From Paenibacillus thalictri (GTDB taxonomy: Bacteria; Bacillota; Bacilli; Paenibacillales; NBRC-103111): a stretch of 64,000 bases of DNA. The position numbers were made by a program, and so were the translations under genes. This document shows positions 16,686-25,658 of this stretch, one piece after another (positions within the stretch are counted from its first letter, which is position 1; the number at the start of each line of letters is the position of its first letter). The notes beneath the pieces are model-generated. The model was not told the DNA's origin. It did no database searches and was given only the letters and a program-made list of their open reading frames with translations. The stretch lies in assembly GCF_004307995.1 (NCBI RefSeq), contig NZ_SIRE01000008.1, forward strand, positions 1 through 64,000, in the 5' to 3' direction.

Positions 16686-17477
16686 ATGGATATGGGATTA
16701 AGGAACAAAATAGCTTTAGTAACCGGATCGACCAAAGGGATAGGGAAAGCAATTGCCGTTGAACTTGCCAGAGAAGGCGCCAATGTGCTCATTAATGGAC
16801 GAAATCATGAAGAGGTGGAACGAACCGTCCGTGAGTTGAAGTCCGAATTCCCGTCTACCTCTCCACAAAATGCCGCAGCCGATATCACGGATAAGCAGCA
16901 AAGAGAAGCCTTATTGGAGAAATATCCCCATGTCGATATTTTGATTAACAGTATGGGCATATATGAAATTATGTCATATGAGGACGTTAACGATGAAGTA
17001 TGGGAAACATACTTTCGGACGAATGTGCTTGCCGCCAATGGATTATGTAAATTTTATTTGCCTAAGATGTTGAAAAATAATGACGGACGGATCGTCTTTA
17101 TCGCAAGTGAAGAAGCGATGATGCCCTCAGGTCAAATGCCCCAGTACGGCATGACCAAATCCATGTTATTGTCGTTGTCCAAAAGCTTATCGAAACTAAC
17201 GGCAGGAACGGAAGTCACATCGAATACGATTATGCCGGGACCAACGCTTACCGAAAAAGTATACCAAATCATTGACAGCTTGTTTCCCGGTGACATGGAA
17301 TTTTCGGAAAAAGAGAAAGCATTTATGGCCGCCAACCTGCCGCAGTCCGAAATACGGCGATTTATCAGGCCTTTTGAAATAGGCCGGCTCGCCGCCTTCG
17401 TCTGCAGCCCTTATGCATCCGCCTTTAAAGGTTCTCCGATTCGTATGGACGGGGGCATGGTGCCTACGATTTTTTAA
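16686..17477 (+). CDS. SDR family NAD(P)-dependent oxidoreductase
   Basis: The predicted protein has 263 residues. TGSTKGIG (13-20) is the NAD(P)-binding loop. LINSMGIYE replaces the usual NNAG motif. The catalytic set is about S141, Y154 (QYGMTK) and K158. The C-terminal DGGMVPTIF is typical of short-chain dehydrogenases annotated as 3-oxoacyl-ACP reductase-like. The substrate is unknown. AAAGGAG is 9 nt before ATG 16686. An intrinsic terminator follows. Confidence 0.88.
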   Translation: MDMGLRNKIALVTGSTKGIGKAIAVELAREGANVLINGRNHEEVERTVRELKSEFPSTSPQNAAADITDKQQREALLEKYPHVDILINSMGIYEIMSYEDVNDEVWETYFRTNVLAANGLCKFYLPKMLKNNDGRIVFIASEEAMMPSGQMPQYGMTKSMLLSLSKSLSKLTAGTEVTSNTIMPGPTLTEKVYQIIDSLFPGDMEFSEKEKAFMAANLPQSEIRRFIRPFEIGRLAAFVCSPYASAFKGSPIRMDGGMVPTIF

Positions 17478-17511
17478 TACACGCTTGTTCTGCGTATACC
17501 TGAGATCAAAG

Positions 17512-17549
17512 ACCACAATTCGACTGTTCGTCGGGTTGTGGTTATTTTT
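17512..17549 (+). terminator. Intrinsic terminator after the SDR gene
   Basis: ACCACAATTCGAC (17512-17524) pairs with GTCGGGTTGTGGT (17530-17542) with a small mismatch, followed by TATTTTTG. Confidence 0.75.
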
Positions 17550-17575
17550 GCTGCGTCGGTAAAATTTGCAAAAAT

Positions 17576-17631
17576 AGTTGCAATAACATCCTATTTCGTG
17601 TATCTTGGAATTAGTTGCAATAACATCCTAT
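17576..17631 (+). promoter_or_regulatory. Twin repeats overlapping the marR-type promoter
   Basis: An exact 19-bp direct repeat, AGTTGCAATAACATCCTAT, occurs at 17576-17594 and 17613-17631 (start-to-start 37 bp). The first copy contains a TTGCAA (17579-17584) that can serve as -35 for TATCTT (17601-17606), and the second covers the likely transcription start. This arrangement suits binding by the MarR protein encoded just downstream, so autorepression is likely. Confidence 0.6.
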
Positions 17632-17648
17632 CGAGAGGGGGAAGTCAT

Positions 17649-18110
17649 CTGAACGAGCAATGGAGTCCTAAGTCCAACGGCACAGCGGAATCGCACGGTC
17701 AATACATCTCGGCTATTTATCGTCACATGCAAATACTGATCTCGGCCGAGTTAGCGCCGTATCGGATCGGAAGCGGGCAGTATATTTTCCTGATGGCAAT
17801 TGCCTTCCAGCAGCCGATAACCCAGAAAGCGTTAAGCGAGAAGCTGCTTATCGACAAAACGACCACCGCCAAAGCGATTGCCAAGCTGGAAACGGAAGGA
17901 TACGTGCAGCGAGAGGTCAACCCCGCCGATAACCGTTACCAACTGCTGTATTTGACGGATTCGGGACGAGAAGTGGTGCCACAGGTGCAGGAAGCGCTGG
18001 CCCGTGTGAAAAACAAAACACGTAAGGGCATAACCGATGAAGAGTATGACTTGTTCATACGCTTGTTAAAAACTGTACTCCACAATTTGACCGAGCAGGA
18101 GGAGGCATAG
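17649..18110 (+). CDS. MarR family transcriptional regulator (CTG start likely)
   Basis: The predicted protein has about 153 residues. The winged-helix core is TQKALSEKLLIDKTTTAKAI, then LETEGYVQREVNPADNRYQL, including the D-x-R wing, at about residues 58-105. GAGAGGGGG lies 8 nt before a CTG at 17649, and no ATG/GTG/TTG in frame nearby gives a better start. A longer in-frame GTG far upstream (17538) would read through the promoter repeats and is rejected. It likely represses its own promoter and perhaps the VOC gene downstream; the ligand is unknown. Confidence 0.8.
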   Translation: MNEQWSPKSNGTAESHGQYISAIYRHMQILISAELAPYRIGSGQYIFLMAIAFQQPITQKALSEKLLIDKTTTAKAIAKLETEGYVQREVNPADNRYQLLYLTDSGREVVPQVQEALARVKNKTRKGITDEEYDLFIRLLKTVLHNLTEQEEA

Positions 18111-18260
18111 GGATGCACGGGAACGGAGGAGCGCAATTGACGGAACAACTGTAACTTGGGATGGGTATCCGTTTATTTGAATAGCGGGTAAGATGCTGCT
18201 AACGCCATTGAAATAGCCCGTTTTAAATATGATCAAATGACACTAAGGAGGAAATAAAAG

Positions 18261-18629
18261 ATGAAAGCCAACCCTTTTATCGCAGTGGACAACTGCAAAG
18301 ACGAAATCCAATATTATCAAGGCGTGTTTGGCGGGGAGATTACCATTTTACGCAAACAAGGGGATGCGGTGTTTAACGCGGACCTGCATGTAGATGGGGC
18401 AATCTTGAAGTTTGCCGACACGCAAGCGGCGAAGCCGGCCGCAAAAGGCGATTACGTGAGAGTGTTCGTAAGTATCGAGAAAGAAGATGAGTTCCGCAGA
18501 ATTTACGGGGAACTTGCGGCCGGCGGCACGGTTCAAACGGAACCATATGAGGCTCCGTTTAACGGGCTGCTCGCTATCGTTACCGATCGTAACGGCGTAT
18601 GCTGGGTGCTTTCATATTATCGTGCTTAA
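18261..18629 (+). CDS. VOC/PhnB-like glyoxalase-fold protein
   Basis: The predicted protein has 122 residues. NPFIAVDNCKDEIQYYQGVF opens like the PhnB/3-demethylubiquinone methyltransferase-like VOC group, with FGGE and LSYY endings. The usual metal-binding histidines of glyoxalase I are not evident, so it may be a binding or unusual enzyme protein. TAAGGAGG precedes the ATG. It lies 150 bp after marR and ends before a long hairpin. Confidence 0.78.
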   Translation: MKANPFIAVDNCKDEIQYYQGVFGGEITILRKQGDAVFNADLHVDGAILKFADTQAAKPAAKGDYVRVFVSIEKEDEFRRIYGELAAGGTVQTEPYEAPFNGLLAIVTDRNGVCWVLSYYRA

Positions 18630-18675
18630 TGCAGGGAGAGCAGGATCGGTCGCTTTACTCAAAGCTCTTCACGTT

Positions 18676-18724
18676 ATAAGCGGCAGACGGACACGTTATT
18701 TACGTGTCCGTATTTGTCGCTTAT
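18676..18724. terminator. Long hairpin between convergent genes
   Basis: ATAAGCG (18676-18682) pairs with CGCTTAT (18718-18724), and the inner CGGACACGT pairs with ACGTGTCCG around a short loop. It lacks a long T run but lies between the convergent VOC and sensor kinase genes, so a bidirectional terminator role is likely. Confidence 0.6.
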
Positions 18725-18787
18725 ACAATCCGTTTTCTGTTAATCCGCGAAAATTAATGTGGTTAACTACATCGTTGATGACTACCA

Positions 18788-20608
18788 TTATGCCATATCT
18801 TCTTTCTCACGAGGCACCCGGACTTCCACCAGCGTGCCTCGTCCTTCCCGAGCGTTACGGACAATGCTCATCGAAAACCGTTCCCCATAAGCAAGCGAAT
18901 AACGGCGGTACACGTTCAAAATACCGGTATGCTGCTTGAAGTACGGATCGGACGTTTCCCCGTCGGTTGCCGTAAGTTGTTCCAGGCGCTGCTGTACATC
19001 TTCCTGCAGACCGCGGCCATTGTCCGCTATCGTGTACACCCACTCATCCGCTTCCGGGCGAACGGAGATTAGCAGATGAAAATCGTCCTGCCCGGCAAGC
19101 GGACTCCAGCCGTATTTCAGCGAATTTTCCACAAAGGGCTGGATGCTCAGCTTCATGACGGGAATCGCAAGCAGCTCGGGGGCGATGTTGAACTCAGCTT
19201 GCACGTTTTTCCCATAACGGTAAGAATGGATATGCAGAAAATCCCGCGTGTACTTCAGCTCCTCTTCCAGCCGGGCGACACCCCGGTCTTTGCGCACATT
19301 ATACCTCATCATACGCGAAACGCACTGCAGCATGTCGCTGACCGCATCGCCGTTGTTATGCAGGGAGTACGATTCGATCGTCTCCAGCGTGTTAAACAGG
19401 AAATGCGGATTGATCTGCGCTTGCAGCTGCAGCAGCTCTTTTTCTTTTTCGCTTAGCTTTGTTCTGATAACCTCTTGCCTTAGAATCTCCAAATCGTCCA
19501 ACATCCGGTTATACGTCCGAATCAAAAATCCGATCTCATCTTGCACGGAGTGCTCAATCGGCACCGATGTTCCTCTTCCCAGCATTTGCATCCCGGTTTT
19601 AAGCCGGTATAACGGCTTCAGCACAACGCCCATAAACGGAAAAGCGACGATGAGCGCCGCCAGCAGGCTGATTACTGCAACAATGATCGTCAGCGTCTGC
19701 GCTTGTTTTACGCCTTCGTTGACTTCATCGAGATGCGATACGCCAACCAGCGTCCATTGACTGATCGTAATCGGGCTGTACATGACTTGGTATTGAGCCC
19801 CTTTGGCGCGCATCAAAAATTGGCCGGAGGCCTCGGTTTGACGTTTCAACTGCTCGCCAAGCTCGCTGAGAAGAGGGGTCGGTTCCCCGAAGTTGATCAG
19901 CTCTCCCGTACTTTTGCTGTACAGCAGCATCTGGCCGTGCTTTCCCAGCTTTGTATGATCCATCATTTGCTGCAGCCAAGCAGCGTCGATTTCGATCAGC
20001 AGCCAAGCGCTGGCGGATTGCTGACGGAGATCGGTAATCGGTCTGACGAAGGTAATGACCTGCTGCGGAGCCACTTGATAAATCGTATAATTCATCGGAT
20101 GGGGAGCGATAATCGCTTCCTTATCCATTTGGAATACTTGGCTGAGCACCGGATCCTGCTGAAACGGATATTCGAATTGAACGTGAACTTTTTGCGATTC
20201 CGAATACACCTTGCCCAGCTTATCCATATAGAGCACGCCGAGGATTTCTTTCTTCGATTGAATCAGCAGCTGCAGCAAGGGCCTGAAGCTGATCGAATAG
20301 TTGGACTGGTCGGGCACGTTGCTTGGCGGAACGGAAAGGAATTTTTGAAATTCGGAATTAATGACTACAGGGGTCAGCGTCTCGTTAATACGGATAAAGT
20401 AGCTGTTGATTTCGCTTGATATATATTCGATCAGTTGGGCGGAGATGGCCGCCGTATAGTTGGTGCTGGACCTCACAATTAAATATTGCGAGAGAAAGCT
20501 GACCGTCAGCGTAGGCACCAGAGACAGCAGGATCAGCAGCGTCAGCAGCTTGCTGCGCAGAGATAAAGCGCGTAACTTGCGGGTCGCCTGTTGGAATCGT
20601 TGGAGCAT
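18788..20608 (-). CDS. Sensor histidine kinase, YesM type (locus 1)
   Basis: The predicted protein has about 606 residues. One membrane segment lies near the N-terminus (KLLTLLILLSLVPTLTVSFL), followed by an extracellular cache-type sensor region of about 250 residues and a second membrane segment (IIVAVISLLAALIVAFPFMG). HAMP, a coiled stretch, the phospho-acceptor QINPHFLFNTLE and an ATPase domain (FVENSLKYGW; DNGRGLQED) complete it. I chose ATG 20608 (AAGGCGGT upstream) over 20647, where no ribosome binding site is seen. It probably senses a sugar and phosphorylates the divergently encoded response regulator at 20765. Confidence 0.88.
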   Translation of the reverse strand: MLQRFQQATRKLRALSLRSKLLTLLILLSLVPTLTVSFLSQYLIVRSSTNYTAAISAQLIEYISSEINSYFIRINETLTPVVINSEFQKFLSVPPSNVPDQSNYSISFRPLLQLLIQSKKEILGVLYMDKLGKVYSESQKVHVQFEYPFQQDPVLSQVFQMDKEAIIAPHPMNYTIYQVAPQQVITFVRPITDLRQQSASAWLLIEIDAAWLQQMMDHTKLGKHGQMLLYSKSTGELINFGEPTPLLSELGEQLKRQTEASGQFLMRAKGAQYQVMYSPITISQWTLVGVSHLDEVNEGVKQAQTLTIIVAVISLLAALIVAFPFMGVVLKPLYRLKTGMQMLGRGTSVPIEHSVQDEIGFLIRTYNRMLDDLEILRQEVIRTKLSEKEKELLQLQAQINPHFLFNTLETIESYSLHNNGDAVSDMLQCVSRMMRYNVRKDRGVARLEEELKYTRDFLHIHSYRYGKNVQAEFNIAPELLAIPVMKLSIQPFVENSLKYGWSPLAGQDDFHLLISVRPEADEWVYTIADNGRGLQEDVQQRLEQLTATDGETSDPYFKQHTGILNVYRRYSLAYGERFSMSIVRNAREGRGTLVEVRVPREKEDMA

Positions 20609-20764
20609 TGTCGCACCGCCTTGAGGTTTTTGTTCAAAAAATGCCATCGGTCAAAAAATTATGCTCGCCAGCAACCTCACTTCTATGTTTAACTGAAGCT
20701 GAAAGAAGCCTTTGATCTTATTCGTCACCATGTAACCGATTTCCTAGCGGGAGGCTGAGACATT

Positions 20765-22150
20765 TTGAAAATTTGTGTAGTTGACGACGAGTTTGCGGTC
20801 AGGTCGGGTGTGATTCATAAGTTAAACGGCTTAAATAAGCCGCTGGAGGTGTTTGACGCCGAATTCGGGCTGGCTGCATTGGAGAAGATACGCGAGATTC
20901 GCCCACAGATCGTGTTTGCGGATATTTTGATGCCGGAGCTGACCGGCCTCGAACTGCTGCAGAAGCTCAAAGAAGAGCTGCCATCAATCCGAGTGTTTCT
21001 GCTGACCGGCTACAGCGAATTTGAGTATGCCCGCAAAGCGATCGAACTCGGAGCTATGGGGTATTTGCTTAAACCGGCCGACCGCAGCGAGTTGTTGAAG
21101 GCGGTTGAAAGCGTCAGGCAAGAAGGGATTATTCGGCTGGAGAGCGACTTCCGCAGATATGCGCAGCAGCTCCGGGAATGGGATGTGCATCTGGAACCGG
21201 ATGAGCTGCACAAGCCGTTTGATTGGTACGATGACGCGGTTCCTAAGCGAATCCGGCTTGCGGCAGAGCCGCAGTGCTTGTCTATGGAGACGGAACGGAT
21301 CGTATTATCGTTTACATACAAACTTCATATTTATGGAGCGGTGGTGCAGGCGGATTGGAAAGAGCCCGATTGCTTTATGCGGGGCGAACAATTTATAACG
21401 GCATGCCTTCAAGAGACGGAGAGATGGGAAACACGCCAGTTTTTCGGGACGCCGGACGGTGCTGGGCGAAGGGGCGGCGAAGCGCAATTAAAGCAGGCTG
21501 CCGCGAAACGGCAGGCAGTGGTGCAAGCGGTTAAGGAGCTTAACGTACCCGCAGTGGAAGCTCAGCTCGCGGATTTCTTGCAGCACATCGGACGGCTTGA
21601 GCTTAAACAGCTGCGTAAAGAGAGTGCTTATCTGATGGCGGCCCTCGAAGAAACGCTGACTGCGGGGCACGATATTGCCATTGTCGAAGAGGACAAGCTT
21701 GCCTATTGGACGTCTTGGGTGAAAGCGCACCCCAGCTGGCTGGAGCTGCGAAGCCGTATGGAGCGTTTCATAGCGGGCGGTGCGAAAGCGCTATCGGAGC
21801 TTGATTCCAGCCAGCAGCCGACCGATCTTGTCGATAAAGCGATGCAGTTCGTGAACCGCTGCAAAGGATCGGACATTAATCTGGAATCGGTGGCGTCCGC
21901 TTTGTCGGTACATTCCGTCACGTTAAGCCGGATGTTCAAGCAGCAGACGGGGGAAAATTTTGTTCGTTACGCGGTACGGCACAAAATGATGCAAGCGGAG
22001 CGATTGCTCAGAGAAAGCGAAAAAAAGGTGGGAGAAATCGCCGAGGTGACGGGGTATACGGATTACCGCTATTTCAGCCAGCTGTTCAAGCAAGCTTACG
22101 GACTGAGCCCGTCGGAATACCGCAAACGCCATGCGCGTACGGAACGTTAA
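20765..22150 (+). CDS. Response regulator with AraC-type DNA-binding domain, YesN type (locus 1)
   Basis: The predicted protein has 461 residues from a TTG start with GGGAGG upstream. The receiver domain (residues 1-120) has acidic D8/D9, phospho-acceptor D53 (FADILMPELTG) and K104 in LLKPADRSE. A linker of about 240 residues follows. The two AraC helix-turn-helix motifs (NLESVASALSVHSVTLSRMF, then VGEIAEVTGYTDYRYFSQLF) are at about residues 370-455. It is the likely activator of the binding-protein/permease/sulfatase operon that begins 104 bp downstream. Confidence 0.9.
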   Translation: MKICVVDDEFAVRSGVIHKLNGLNKPLEVFDAEFGLAALEKIREIRPQIVFADILMPELTGLELLQKLKEELPSIRVFLLTGYSEFEYARKAIELGAMGYLLKPADRSELLKAVESVRQEGIIRLESDFRRYAQQLREWDVHLEPDELHKPFDWYDDAVPKRIRLAAEPQCLSMETERIVLSFTYKLHIYGAVVQADWKEPDCFMRGEQFITACLQETERWETRQFFGTPDGAGRRGGEAQLKQAAAKRQAVVQAVKELNVPAVEAQLADFLQHIGRLELKQLRKESAYLMAALEETLTAGHDIAIVEEDKLAYWTSWVKAHPSWLELRSRMERFIAGGAKALSELDSSQQPTDLVDKAMQFVNRCKGSDINLESVASALSVHSVTLSRMFKQQTGENFVRYAVRHKMMQAERLLRESEKKVGEIAEVTGYTDYRYFSQLFKQAYGLSPSEYRKRHARTER

Positions 22151-22253
22151 AAAGTTCATACATGCCGCTAATTTATTCTCCTGTTTTCCTTACGGCCTTT
22201 TTTCTACACTTGAATTGTAAGCCATTCTATCATAAGAAGAGGGGAATTTAGTA

Positions 22254-23762
22254 ATGAGGAAAGCGTTTTCTACGGGCATGATGACGCTGCTTGCCGCAAG
22301 TGCCGTATTATCCGGCTGCAGCGGTTCAGACGGACAGGGAGGCAGCGGTGCGGCGGATAAAACAGATAAAGCCGGCGATAAGAAGCCGGTGACGATTACG
22401 TTCTGGCATCGCTGGCCTGAATCGCAGCAGGTGTTTGAGAAGGCGATTAAGGAATTTCAGGAAAAATATCCGTACATCAAGGTGGAGCTGCCGCCGATTG
22501 CATCCTCGCAGTATTCGGCCCAGCTTCAGGCAGCCGTTGCCAGCAACGAGTTGCCTGACATCTTCGCCAACCAGAACGCCGTTCCGACCGATCAGCTGTA
22601 CCAGCTGGGACTCATTCACGATTTGGACGATTTGTTCCCGCAGAAGAAAAAAGACGAGTTTTACGAGGGGACATGGACGGACGGTTTTACCACGATGGGC
22701 GGCAAAGTATATGCGCTGCCTCACTTTACTCCGCGCCGGTTTGCGCATGTGATGTACTACAACTTGGATGTGCTGAAGAGCTTCGGATTGTCGGAGAAGG
22801 ATGTGCCGAAATCGTGGGATGAGCTTGTGAGCGTCGGCAAGAAGATGCGCGAGAAAGGCGGCGACGTGTATCCGCTTATTCTTGGCGTTAAAACCGATTG
22901 GCTGATGAGCGGCTTTATGGGCCAAATGGCTTCGGCGATTTATCCGGACGTGCTGCCCAATGACGGCGCTTATGTCGGGTTTAACTATAAAAAAGGCGAA
23001 TACGAGCATAACTCGCCGGGTTTCGTGCAGACGCTCAAGTTTATCAAGCAGCTGCAGGATGACAAGCTGCTGCATCCCAACAGTCTTGTTATCGATTACC
23101 GCGAGGCGTCCGCATTGTTTGCAGGGGGCAAAGCCGCTTTTGTCATCGACGGGACGTTCTTGACATCCGAGCTGCAAAAAAACAATAAATTCGATCATTT
23201 TGGCGTTGCTCCGCTGCCGACCAAAGACGGCAAACCGCAATATTACGCCTTCCAAGGGGAAACGAAAGCCTCCGTTCATGTCAGCAAAAATACGAAGCAT
23301 TACGAAGAAGTGAAGTTGTTCCTGCAGTTCTACATGGACCGCATCTACCAGCTGGAGATGGAAATGGGCGTGGAGGGTTCGCCGATTAAGGCCCATAATG
23401 AGAACGTGAAGGTAGACAACCCGCAGTTCATTCAAGCGCAAAAAATCCAGGATCAGATGTTTATCTTGTCGCCCCACCAATACATTCGCAACTTGGCGGC
23501 CGTCAAGGTGAATACCGAGCTGAACGGCAAGAAACCGAAGGAAACGCTCGGTAAAATACTCGAAGGTTATATGGCCGGACAAATCAAAGACCTGGAAGGG
23601 ACATTAAGCAAGTTCAGCGCCGATTACAATAATGCACTTCAAGAGTCGATCAAGAAAGTGGCGGGCACCGGGGCCAAAATCAGCATCAACGATTACAAGT
23701 TCCCTAACTGGACGCCTTTCCAGCCATACACCACAAACAAATACAAAGAATTGCCCAATTGA
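22254..23762 (+). CDS. Extracellular sugar-binding lipoprotein (locus 1)
   Basis: The predicted protein has 502 residues. It has a lipoprotein signal with lipobox VLSGC and cleavage before C22. The mature part (ITFWHRWPESQQVFEKAIKE, then IKVELPPIASSQYSAQLQAA) is a family-1 type carbohydrate-binding protein. It would be tethered outside the membrane and deliver a sugar or glycan fragment to the two permeases that follow. AGAGGGG precedes the ATG. The -10 TATCAT (22228-22233) lacks a good -35, as expected of a promoter needing the response regulator. Confidence 0.9.
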   Translation: MRKAFSTGMMTLLAASAVLSGCSGSDGQGGSGAADKTDKAGDKKPVTITFWHRWPESQQVFEKAIKEFQEKYPYIKVELPPIASSQYSAQLQAAVASNELPDIFANQNAVPTDQLYQLGLIHDLDDLFPQKKKDEFYEGTWTDGFTTMGGKVYALPHFTPRRFAHVMYYNLDVLKSFGLSEKDVPKSWDELVSVGKKMREKGGDVYPLILGVKTDWLMSGFMGQMASAIYPDVLPNDGAYVGFNYKKGEYEHNSPGFVQTLKFIKQLQDDKLLHPNSLVIDYREASALFAGGKAAFVIDGTFLTSELQKNNKFDHFGVAPLPTKDGKPQYYAFQGETKASVHVSKNTKHYEEVKLFLQFYMDRIYQLEMEMGVEGSPIKAHNENVKVDNPQFIQAQKIQDQMFILSPHQYIRNLAAVKVNTELNGKKPKETLGKILEGYMAGQIKDLEGTLSKFSADYNNALQESIKKVAGTGAKISINDYKFPNWTPFQPYTTNKYKELPN

Positions 23763-23796
23763 CGGGCATCGTTGACTCGCAAAGGAGTTGGAGGCA

Positions 23797-24789
23797 TTGA
23801 GCGCTAACACAACCTTGCTGGCGGAGCGCGCGGTGGCGGGACCATCAGTCCGCAGAACCCGCATCCGTTACGCCTGGGCTTACTTGTTTATTTTGCCGCA
23901 GCTGTTGTTTTTTATTGTCTTTACGATTTATCCGATTATTATGAGTTATGTGTACGCCTTCTACGATTGGAGCGGGTTCGGCCCGCTCTCGAATTACGTC
24001 GGATTGGACAATTTGGCCAAGCTGCTGCGCGACGATCAGTTCTGGAACGCTTTTGGCAACAGCCTCATTTACATCGGCGTCAAAACCGTCATTTTAATGC
24101 CGACCACATTATTAATGGCATTAATATTGAACCAGGCGATGTTTAAAGGGAAAGTGTTTTACCGGACGATCTACTTCCTTCCGGTTGTCACGACGACATC
24201 GATTGTAGGGATCATCATGAAGTTTATTTTCGGCAACGATAAGGCGCTGGTCAACGAGCTGCTGATCGCGCTTGGCATTATTTCGGAGCCCGTGCCGTGG
24301 CTGGGCCAGCCGAATACGGCGATGATCGTGCTTATTCTCGTGGGATCGTGGAAGTTTTTCGGCATCATGATGGTGTATTGGCTTGCCGGGCTGCAGTCGC
24401 TGCCGGCCGATGTGTACGAAGCGGCTAAGGTGGACGGGGCCAGCTATTGGCAGACGCTGCGCAGCGTGACGCTGCCGCTTCTGATGCCGGTGGCTACGGT
24501 TATTTTGCTGCTGACGGTCGTCAACAGCATGCATGTGTTCGATCTGGTCAAAACGCTGACCAACGGCGGTCCATTCTTCGCCACGGAAACGGTCGATTTG
24601 TACATTTACAACTACGCCTTCAGCACAAGCGGCTTCCCGCAAATCGGGTATGCTTCCGCCGCCGGCATCGTGTTTGGCTTGACGATTTTCGTCATTACGC
24701 TGGCGCTCGGCTGGCTTGCCAAACTGTCCAAGGACGGCAAAGATGCCCGCCACGCCCAGAAGGCCAAGGGAGGAGCGGATCACGCATGA
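23797..24789 (+). CDS. ABC sugar transporter permease, MalF-like (locus 1)
   Basis: The predicted protein has 330 residues with six membrane segments. YEAAKVDGASYWQTLRSVTL (about residues 208-227) is the EAA loop that docks the ATPase. It starts at TTG 23797, where AAAGGAG is 9 nt upstream; an in-frame TTG at 23788 abuts the site. Its end overlaps the next permease start by 4 nt (ATGA), so the two are coupled. No ATPase is encoded in the operon, so a shared one (MsmX-type) is presumed. Confidence 0.9.
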   Translation: MSANTTLLAERAVAGPSVRRTRIRYAWAYLFILPQLLFFIVFTIYPIIMSYVYAFYDWSGFGPLSNYVGLDNLAKLLRDDQFWNAFGNSLIYIGVKTVILMPTTLLMALILNQAMFKGKVFYRTIYFLPVVTTTSIVGIIMKFIFGNDKALVNELLIALGIISEPVPWLGQPNTAMIVLILVGSWKFFGIMMVYWLAGLQSLPADVYEAAKVDGASYWQTLRSVTLPLLMPVATVILLLTVVNSMHVFDLVKTLTNGGPFFATETVDLYIYNYAFSTSGFPQIGYASAAGIVFGLTIFVITLALGWLAKLSKDGKDARHAQKAKGGADHA

Positions 24790-25616
24790 GCAAACAAACA
24801 ACTACGAACGGTCTCCTTCACCTGCTGCTGATCGTCATAGGCGTCGTATGGATATATCCGTTTATATGGATGTTGTTCTCGTCGCTGAAAACGAATACGG
24901 AGTATATCAATGCAGGGTTTAAGCTGCTGCCCGAAGCGGCGCAGTGGGAAAACTACGCAAGGGCATGGCAGGTAGGACGGTTCTCGACTTATTTCTCCAA
25001 CTCTGTGATCATCACTTGCTCGACGGTTGTTATTGTCATTCTGATGTGCGCTTTGACCGGATACGCGCTGGGCCGCGTTACGTTCCCCGGACGCAAATTG
25101 TTTGTGCTGATGATTACGGCGACGATGTTTATCCCGAAAGGCTATACCATCATTCCGATTTATCAGATCATTAAGGGGCTGGGCTTGCTGAACACGCTGC
25201 CGGGTATTATTTTGGCCGAATCCTCGGGAGCGCACGTGTTGTTTATCCTGCTTTATATGACCTATTTTCACAACCTGCCTAAGGAGCTGGAGGAGGCGTC
25301 GGAAATGGACGGCTGCGGATTTTTCCGCACCTTCGTGCAGGTCATGCTGCCGCTGGCCAAACCGATCATCGCCACCACGGCGATCATGCAGTTCATCTGG
25401 ACGTGGAACTCGTTTTTTGTGCCGCTGATCTTCAGCATCAACAAACCCGGTCTGCGCACGCTTGCCGTCGGCATGTATTCGTTTGTGGGCGAGCATACGG
25501 TCGACTGGTCGGGGATGGCTGCCGGAGCTTCCATTTCGCTGCTTCCCGTGATCATTGTGTTTATCGTGTTCCAACGTTTTTTTATCGAAGGCATTTCCGG
25601 TTCGGTGAAAGGCTGA
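24786..25616 (+). CDS. ABC sugar transporter permease, MalG-like (locus 1)
   Basis: The predicted protein has 276 residues with six membrane segments (WIYPFIWMLFSSLK near the start). The EAA loop reads EEASEMDGCGFFRTFVQVML. It ends with FFIEGISGSVKG, as these MalG-type subunits do. It pairs with the upstream permease to form the channel. A longer reading frame in the same phase upstream overlaps the first permease and is not used. Confidence 0.9.
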   Translation: MSKQTTTNGLLHLLLIVIGVVWIYPFIWMLFSSLKTNTEYINAGFKLLPEAAQWENYARAWQVGRFSTYFSNSVIITCSTVVIVILMCALTGYALGRVTFPGRKLFVLMITATMFIPKGYTIIPIYQIIKGLGLLNTLPGIILAESSGAHVLFILLYMTYFHNLPKELEEASEMDGCGFFRTFVQVMLPLAKPIIATTAIMQFIWTWNSFFVPLIFSINKPGLRTLAVGMYSFVGEHTVDWSGMAAGASISLLPVIIVFIVFQRFFIEGISGSVKG

Positions 25617-25658
25617 AGCGGATCATTCAGCATATAATCAAGGAGGAAACATATAGCC

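Noticed and set aside
22326..23582. 418-codon minus-strand frame opposite the locus 1 binding-protein gene
   Set aside because: It is a shadow of a GC-biased third codon position on the real gene; no start signal or known motif.
24447..24785. Upstream extension of the MalG-like permease of locus 1
   Set aside because: The extension overlaps the first permease in another frame and gives an arginine-rich, non-membrane sequence; ATG 24786 has the expected 4-nt overlap.
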